Shown piece by piece: positions 5,546-9,303 of a stretch of 9,303 bases of DNA. The stretch's first letter is position 1. Each line of letters starts with the position of its first letter. The notes beneath the pieces are model-generated. The model was not told the origin of the DNA. It saw nothing but the letters and a program-made list of their open reading frames with translations, and made no database searches. The position numbers and the translations under genes are program-made. Origin of the DNA: JBELHO01 sp042091375. GTDB taxonomy: Bacteria; Pseudomonadota; Gammaproteobacteria; Enterobacterales; Alteromonadaceae. The stretch is taken from assembly GCA_042091375.1 (NCBI GenBank), contig JBELHO010000084.1, positions 1 through 9,303 on the forward strand, read 5' to 3'.

Positions 5546-7300
5546 ATGCATAAAACAACACTGTTCACCTTGCTTGCTGCGATTATTTTGATGGCGTGTG
5601 AACCTTCAACTCAGAAAAATAATCAGTTGCCAATACCGGCGACTGAACCGCAAATAATCGCCGATACTATATACACAGGTGGTGAGATCATCACTATGGC
5701 TGGCGATGAATTAAACTATGCGCAAGCCGTCGCCATAAGTGGCGATAAAATTATATTTGTCGGTGATACATATCAAGCCATGACTTATGGCGGTGAAACC
5801 ACTGAGCTGGTTGATTTAGCTAATAAAACCATGATGCCCGGTTTTGTTGAACCCCATGTTCATCCATCATTAGCGGCAATAATGCTCACCAACGAAATTA
5901 TTGCACCCTATGACTGGGTTTTACCTGATACAGTCAAAAAAGGCGTGCAAGATCACCCTCAATACATAAAGCGAATTACTGAATCTATTCAGCAAAATGC
6001 GCAAGACAATGAGATGTATTTTATTTGGGGGTATCATCAATTGTGGCATGGTGAATTATCTCGCCAAATGCTCAATGACATAGCGGGAAATAAACCCGTT
6101 GGAGTTATTCACCGCTCTTTCCACGAAATTTTCTTAAACGACGCAGCTATAGCCAAGCTGGGTATTAGCGAAAATGACTTTGCTGGCAACCCGCAAGTTG
6201 AATGGCAAAAAGGCCACTTTTTTGAAGGCGGCTGGTTAGCCTTAGTGCCGAAAATGGCGCCGATATTACTAGAGCCCAAGCGTTATCTCCAAGGCCTAGG
6301 TATCATGAGTCAATTGATATTAAAAAATGGCATTACTACGGTTGCCGAACCCGGATTTCCCAGTTCAGATTTTGATGGTGAGTACCAATTACTTAAAACT
6401 GAAATGGATAAAAACCCGCCTTATGAGGTTTATCTGATCCCCAGTGGTACGCAATTGTATGCGATGAAAGGTGGCAATCAACAAGCATTGGCTTTTACAA
6501 AAACTTTAGCGTCTAAATACAACACAGATAATATTAAATTTTTACCAAACCAAATTAAATTGTTTGCCGATGGCGCGATATATTCACAATTGATGCAAAT
6601 GCAAGGTGATTATACCGATGGTCACCAAGGTCAATGGATGACCCCATTAGACTTGTTGCAGCAACAATTGAGCTTGTACTGGAATGAAGGTTATAAAATT
6701 CACGTGCACGCCAATGGCGATTTAGGCATACAACAAATTTTAGATTTTAATGTCTTAGATCAACAAGCCAATCCGAGAAATGATCACGGGTTTACTTTGC
6801 ATCACATGGGCTATTTTAGTGATCAGCAAGCGCGTCAAATTGCAGGTATGGGTATAGAAGCGTCAGTAAACCCTTATTATTTGTGGGCATTGGCTGACAA
6901 GTATGCAGAATTTGGCTTAGGTAAAGAGCGCGCCGAGAATTTAGTGCGCTTGAAGTCTTTGGTTGATAAAAACATTCCATTGTCTTTCCATTCTGATTTC
7001 TCAATGGCACCAATGGAGCCTCTCACCCTTGCTTGGACAGCGATTATTCGCATCACTTCACAGGGCAGCAAATTTTCCCAAGACCAACGTATACAAAGAT
7101 ATGATGCGATGAAAGCCATTACCATAGATGCGGCAAAAGCCTTGGATTTAGATGGCGAAATTGGCTCGATTGCACCGGGTAAAACTGCTAACTTCACTAT
7201 ATTAGCAAACAATCCTTTTACCATAGATCCGATGAAAATAAAGGATATTAAAGTTCATGCCACTGTATATAGAGGTAAACAAACACGGGTACCTAAATAA
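5546..7300 (+). CDS. Lipoprotein amidohydrolase, YtcJ-like (amidohydrolase family 3)
   Basis: The protein is 584 residues. Residues 1-17 form a lipoprotein signal peptide with lipobox LMA-Cys18. Residue 19 is Glu, not Asp, which by the Lol rule predicts outer-membrane anchoring. The catalytic part is a metal-dependent amidohydrolase: a small beta-sandwich N-terminus with TIYTGGEIITM (41-51), then the metal site MPGFVEPHVHPS with His104 and His106. Next come IKLFADGAIYS (337-347), with Lys338 as candidate bridging residue, HVHANGD (386-392) and His419-His420. Asp484 lies in FHSDFSMAP, and the closing GEIGSIAPGKTANFTIL (537-553) is typical. Closest described relatives are YtcJ-type proteins and N-substituted formamide deformylase. 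The substrate is probably an amide or formamide but is not determinable here. The ATG has AAGGAAG at 5532-5538. The barrel-like gene follows after 82 bases with no clear terminator, so an operon is possible. Confidence 0.92.
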   Translation: MHKTTLFTLLAAIILMACEPSTQKNNQLPIPATEPQIIADTIYTGGEIITMAGDELNYAQAVAISGDKIIFVGDTYQAMTYGGETTELVDLANKTMMPGFVEPHVHPSLAAIMLTNEIIAPYDWVLPDTVKKGVQDHPQYIKRITESIQQNAQDNEMYFIWGYHQLWHGELSRQMLNDIAGNKPVGVIHRSFHEIFLNDAAIAKLGISENDFAGNPQVEWQKGHFFEGGWLALVPKMAPILLEPKRYLQGLGIMSQLILKNGITTVAEPGFPSSDFDGEYQLLKTEMDKNPPYEVYLIPSGTQLYAMKGGNQQALAFTKTLASKYNTDNIKFLPNQIKLFADGAIYSQLMQMQGDYTDGHQGQWMTPLDLLQQQLSLYWNEGYKIHVHANGDLGIQQILDFNVLDQQANPRNDHGFTLHHMGYFSDQQARQIAGMGIEASVNPYYLWALADKYAEFGLGKERAENLVRLKSLVDKNIPLSFHSDFSMAPMEPLTLAWTAIIRITSQGSKFSQDQRIQRYDAMKAITIDAAKALDLDGEIGSIAPGKTANFTILANNPFTIDPMKIKDIKVHATVYRGKQTRVPK

Positions 7301-7351
7301 TGGTGAACAGTTTTTTGAGTTCGATTGTTTGCTGATAGGCAGGCTTTTGTT

Positions 7352-7370
7352 AAATAAACAAAAATAAACA
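7352..7370 (+). repeat. Tandem 9-base repeat before the barrel gene
   Basis: AAATAAACA occurs twice, separated by a single A, immediately before the AAGGAA ribosome site (7372-7377) of the gene starting at 7383. It is probably a small slippage duplication in a leader sequence. It may help keep the ribosome site unstructured, but no specific role is shown. Confidence 0.4.
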
Positions 7371-7382
7371 AAAGGAAATACA

Positions 7383-7739
7383 ATGAAAAGTATTGTTTCG
7401 TGGCGGTTGTTATTGTTAGTTAATTTATTGCTGAGTATCAATGTTTATGCCGATAAAGTCGACCCGTCAGATATTACTCGACTGTATACTACGGCATCGA
7501 TATTTGTTAATGATAATTCAAATATTAAAGTCGCTGGCTCGCTGTCTGGTGCTTACAGTGAAACCAATCAATATATGGCACTATTTGAATATGAAATGGG
7601 CAATGCCGATAAAGAAGGTGATTTTAGTGCTGATTATATCAGCGCTAGGGCACAATATTTTCAGGTGTTGTCTACCGGCACTGCTACTATGCCCAAAGCC
7701 GGTATATCGCTAGATTATATCGATAATGATGCGGCATGA
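7383..7739 (+). CDS. 5' half of split barrel-like gene, signal peptide-bearing fragment
   Basis: The 118-residue product has a clear Sec signal peptide: Lys2 and Arg8, a Leu-rich core (9-17), and cleavage likely after Ala23 in VYA-DK. The remainder (24-118) contains strand-like alternating segments such as QYMALFEYEMG and YISARAQYFQVL, consistent with the start of a beta-barrel. It stops at TGA 7737-7739 in mid-pattern. The ATG at 7383 has AAGGAA at 7372-7377. If only this part is made, it would be an incomplete barrel and probably be degraded in the periplasm. Confidence 0.6.
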   Translation: MKSIVSWRLLLLVNLLLSINVYADKVDPSDITRLYTTASIFVNDNSNIKVAGSLSGAYSETNQYMALFEYEMGNADKEGDFSADYISARAQYFQVLSTGTATMPKAGISLDYIDNDAA

Positions 7740-8125
7740 ATATGATAGCTGTTGGCCTATTGGGGTTGGTTAATCCCAAGTGGACAAATGGCTTTATGGT
7801 CTTTCCCAATATTGCCTATAATCAAGGTGAAATTTTGGACGTAGATGTCGATGGTATGTCTGCTAATTTGTTTATTTCGCGAAAACTGACTGAAAACGGT
7901 ACGTTTATACAAATTTGGCCTGAATATACCCATGTATCGGGTAGCGGTAAGACCGCCAAAAGTTTAAATTGGAACTTTTCATTCGGTACACCATTAACGG
8001 TAGATAATTCAAGCTGGTTTAATTTTAAATTTACCCATGGCGAAGCCAGTTTAAGCAATAATCAGATCACTTTTGACGCCCCTAAAAGCACCAGTATTTA
8101 TTTAGGTTATAAAAAATATTTTTAA
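7736..8125 (+). CDS. 3' half of split barrel-like gene
   Basis: The open frame has 129 residues from an ATG that overlaps the preceding stop codon (ATGA). It has no signal peptide of its own. It shows repeated strand-like stretches (TNGFMVFPNIAYNQGEI, TFIQIWPEYTHVSG, WFNFKFTHGEASL) and ends STSIYLGYKKYF, with a C-terminal aromatic residue typical of outer-membrane barrels. No ribosome binding site precedes the ATG. It is best read as the continuation of the upstream frame, not as a separate gene. Confidence 0.5.
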   Translation: MNMIAVGLLGLVNPKWTNGFMVFPNIAYNQGEILDVDVDGMSANLFISRKLTENGTFIQIWPEYTHVSGSGKTAKSLNWNFSFGTPLTVDNSSWFNFKFTHGEASLSNNQITFDAPKSTSIYLGYKKYF

Positions 8126-8151
8126 TTGTTTTTAAACTTACAAACCACAAT

Positions 8152-8201
8152 TAACGCTTATTGAACCAGCCAGCAATGGACAGCTTGTTGAATAAGCGTT
8201 A
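8152..8201. repeat. Long imperfect hairpin upstream of the CNNM gene
   Basis: An 11-bp perfect stem (8152-8162 with 8191-8201) is followed by a single G-G mismatch. Then come a 3-bp stem (AAC with GTT), a single C-T mismatch, another 3-bp stem (AGC with GCT) and a 12-base loop (8171-8182). It lies 26 bases after the barrel gene and 42 bases before the CNNM start. No T run follows on either side at typical distance, so it is not a standard intrinsic terminator. It may be an mRNA-stabilising or Rho-related 3' structure, a small-element remnant, or a leader structure. Confidence 0.6.
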
Positions 8202-8243
8202 TCTTGATGTCACTTCGCATCTTCACACTACATTAGAGAGCCA

Positions 8244-9299
8244 ATGATCGTTTTAGGATTGTACTTGTTTATTGCTTTATTTTTTTCATTTATATGTTCA
8301 ATAGCTGAAGCGGTATTATTGAGTGTTTCTTGGGTTCATATTTCAGTGATAGAAAGTGAAGGCGAAAAAACTGGGCATCGATTGCGTCAATTAAAGCAAG
8401 ATATTAACCAGCCGTTATCGGCGATTTTAACCCTAAATACCGTGGCCCATACGGTTGGTGCCGCCGGTGTTGGTGCGCAAGCCAGTGTTGTGTTTGGCGA
8501 TGCATACTTAGGCGTGGTTTCAGGGGTATTAACCCTACTGATCTTAATTTTTTCTGAGATAATTCCTAAAACCTTGGGTGCTTCCTATTGGAAACAGTTG
8601 GCACCTGTTACCGCTTATTGTTTAACTGGCATGGTGATCTTGTTTAAGCCATTTATAAAAATGTCAGAATTGATCACCCGCAAAATGGTCAAAGAATCGT
8701 CGTCGAGTTTCAACCGCAACGAACTGGCGATGATGGCGCAACTCAGTGCTAAAGAGGGGGTTTTAGGTCAAGAAGAAGCGACTATTTTGCAGAACTTATT
8801 GCTGTTACAAGAGCATAAAATTAAAATGATCATGACCCCAAGAACAGTAATGTATAGCGCCTCACAACAACTCAGTGTCGCTGAATTTTATCACAAACAC
8901 AGTAAAAGTCGCTTTAGTCGCATTCCGGTTTACGATCAAGATCCCGACAATATTGTCGGTTTTGTATTGCGCAATGAATTATTGTTAGCTCATGCACGCG
9001 ACAACAAAGACGTATTGCTAAGTAATTACCTGCGTACTATGCCCACCTTTTTAGAAGACATGTCACTGTTACACGCCATGAAAGAAATTTTGCGCAGCAA
9101 CAGTCATATTTCATTAATTGTCAATGAATACGGAACAGTTAGAGGCTTGTTGGCGTTGGAAGATATCTTAGAAACCCTGATCGGTCACGAAATTATTGAT
9201 GAGGGTGATAAAGACATTGATATGCAAAAATTAGCTAAAAAATTGTGGAAGAGCAAAGCCAAAAAATACGGCATTGACGTAGACGAAACAGATCAATAG
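8244..9299 (+). CDS. CNNM (DUF21) transmembrane protein with CBS pair
   Basis: The product is 351 residues and has an N-terminal CNNM/DUF21 membrane domain (about 1-150). Helices lie at about 2-28, 57-80, 86-106 and 120-140. Family motifs include SIAEAVLLS (19-27), LNTVAHTVGAAGVGA (64-78) and SEIIPKTLGA (104-113). A tandem CBS pair follows (about 193-315), with MTPRTVM (197-203), SRIPVYD (225-231), IVGFVLRNELLL (237-248) and ISLIVNEYGTVRGLLALEDILETLIGHEI (289-317). The family includes CorC/MpfA-type proteins linked to magnesium or sodium-dependent cation efflux; the CBS pair usually binds adenine nucleotides. The C-terminal CorC/HlyC transporter-associated domain seen in longer members is absent. 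The last 35 residues are instead a short Lys/Asp-rich tail. The ribosome site is weak (GAGAG at 8236-8240). The gene appears complete, ending just before the window edge. Confidence 0.92.
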   Translation: MIVLGLYLFIALFFSFICSIAEAVLLSVSWVHISVIESEGEKTGHRLRQLKQDINQPLSAILTLNTVAHTVGAAGVGAQASVVFGDAYLGVVSGVLTLLILIFSEIIPKTLGASYWKQLAPVTAYCLTGMVILFKPFIKMSELITRKMVKESSSSFNRNELAMMAQLSAKEGVLGQEEATILQNLLLLQEHKIKMIMTPRTVMYSASQQLSVAEFYHKHSKSRFSRIPVYDQDPDNIVGFVLRNELLLAHARDNKDVLLSNYLRTMPTFLEDMSLLHAMKEILRSNSHISLIVNEYGTVRGLLALEDILETLIGHEIIDEGDKDIDMQKLAKKLWKSKAKKYGIDVDETDQ

Positions 9300-9303
9300 T
9301 TTT

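Larger units (their letters stand above)
7383..8125 (+). pseudogene. Outer-membrane beta-barrel-like protein, split by a frameshift
   Basis: Two adjoining reading frames, 7383-7739 and 7736-8125, together look like one exported beta-barrel of about 248 residues. The first half carries the only signal peptide. The second half carries the only barrel-like C-terminus, ending in Tyr-Phe, as outer-membrane proteins recognised by the BAM machinery do. Alternating hydrophobic and polar strands with aromatic ends run through both halves. Moving from the first frame to the second is a -1 step. One missing base near 7735 would restore a smooth reading from LDYIDNDAA into MIAVGLLGLVNP. I therefore read it as a recent single-base deletion or a sequencing error. 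I do not recognise the family. The alternative, two translationally coupled proteins through the ATGA overlap, is less likely because the second would be a barrel fragment with no export signal. Confidence 0.65.

Noticed and set aside
6816..7224. Two minus-strand frames inside the amidohydrolase gene
   Set aside because: They are shadows of a gene with clear catalytic motifs and encode nothing recognisable.
7725..7745. Programmed -1 ribosomal frameshift
   Set aside because: No X-XXY-YYZ slippery heptamer lies near the stop at 7737, and I see no strong downstream stem close to it.
8152..8201. Integron attC recombination site
   Set aside because: The hairpin ends in GCGTTA-like sequence resembling attC, but the RYYYAAC and GTTRRRY core boxes do not fit, the mismatches are symmetric instead of unpaired extra bases on one arm, and no cassette array or integrase is present.

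Overview
The window looks like chromosomal DNA from an AT-rich marine gammaproteobacterium. An Alteromonadales member (Colwellia/Thalassotalea/Shewanella-like) is my best guess. This rests on the MSHA-type prepilin, a YceH-family protein close to the enterobacterial one, a periplasmic-sensor EAL protein, and clear AGGA-type ribosome binding sites. It is inference from protein families, not from a database match. I see no tRNA, rRNA, CRISPR array, insertion sequence, integrase or phage gene. The window reads as ordinary housekeeping and accessory chromosome, not as a mobile island.

Layout, left to right. (1) 93-608 (+): an MSHA-like type IV prepilin with a very strong ribosome binding site. 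(2) 714-1397 (+): YceH/UPF0502. (3) 1567-1728 (+): a 53-residue Pmp3/YqaE-family membrane peptide with a possible leader hairpin. (4) 1881-3389 (-): a membrane protein with a periplasmic sensor and an apparently intact EAL c-di-GMP phosphodiesterase domain, facing the Pmp3 gene across an imperfect hairpin. (5) 3512-4270 (-): a TIP30-like NAD(P)-binding protein of the atypical SDR type. (6) 4524-5285 (+), divergent from it: an exported peroxiredoxin-like protein with a WCPYC motif. (7) 5546-7300 (+): a lipoprotein amidohydrolase of the YtcJ type. (8) 7383-8125 (+): an outer-membrane beta-barrel-like gene split by a -1 frameshift at about 7736. (9) 8244-9299 (+): a CNNM (DUF21) plus CBS-pair membrane protein, preceded by a long imperfect hairpin.

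Functionally the genes are mostly independent. The prepilin and the c-di-GMP phosphodiesterase both bear on surface attachment, although nothing shows a direct link between them. The lipoprotein amidohydrolase and the following barrel gene lie 82 bases apart on one strand and could form a cell-envelope pair, but the barrel gene is broken as it stands. Several envelope proteins are present: an exported redox protein, a lipoprotein enzyme, an outer-membrane barrel, a CNNM transporter-like protein and Pmp3.

No gap without a gene exceeds 300 bases. The largest are 5286-5545, where I see only the amidohydrolase ribosome binding site and a 10-bp palindrome, and 4271-4523, which should hold the divergent promoters of the SDR and peroxiredoxin-like genes. 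I did not find a convincing undescribed multi-gene system. The points most worth checking are the split barrel gene, the hairpin at 8152-8201, and the extra CxxC in the EAL protein's sensor domain.
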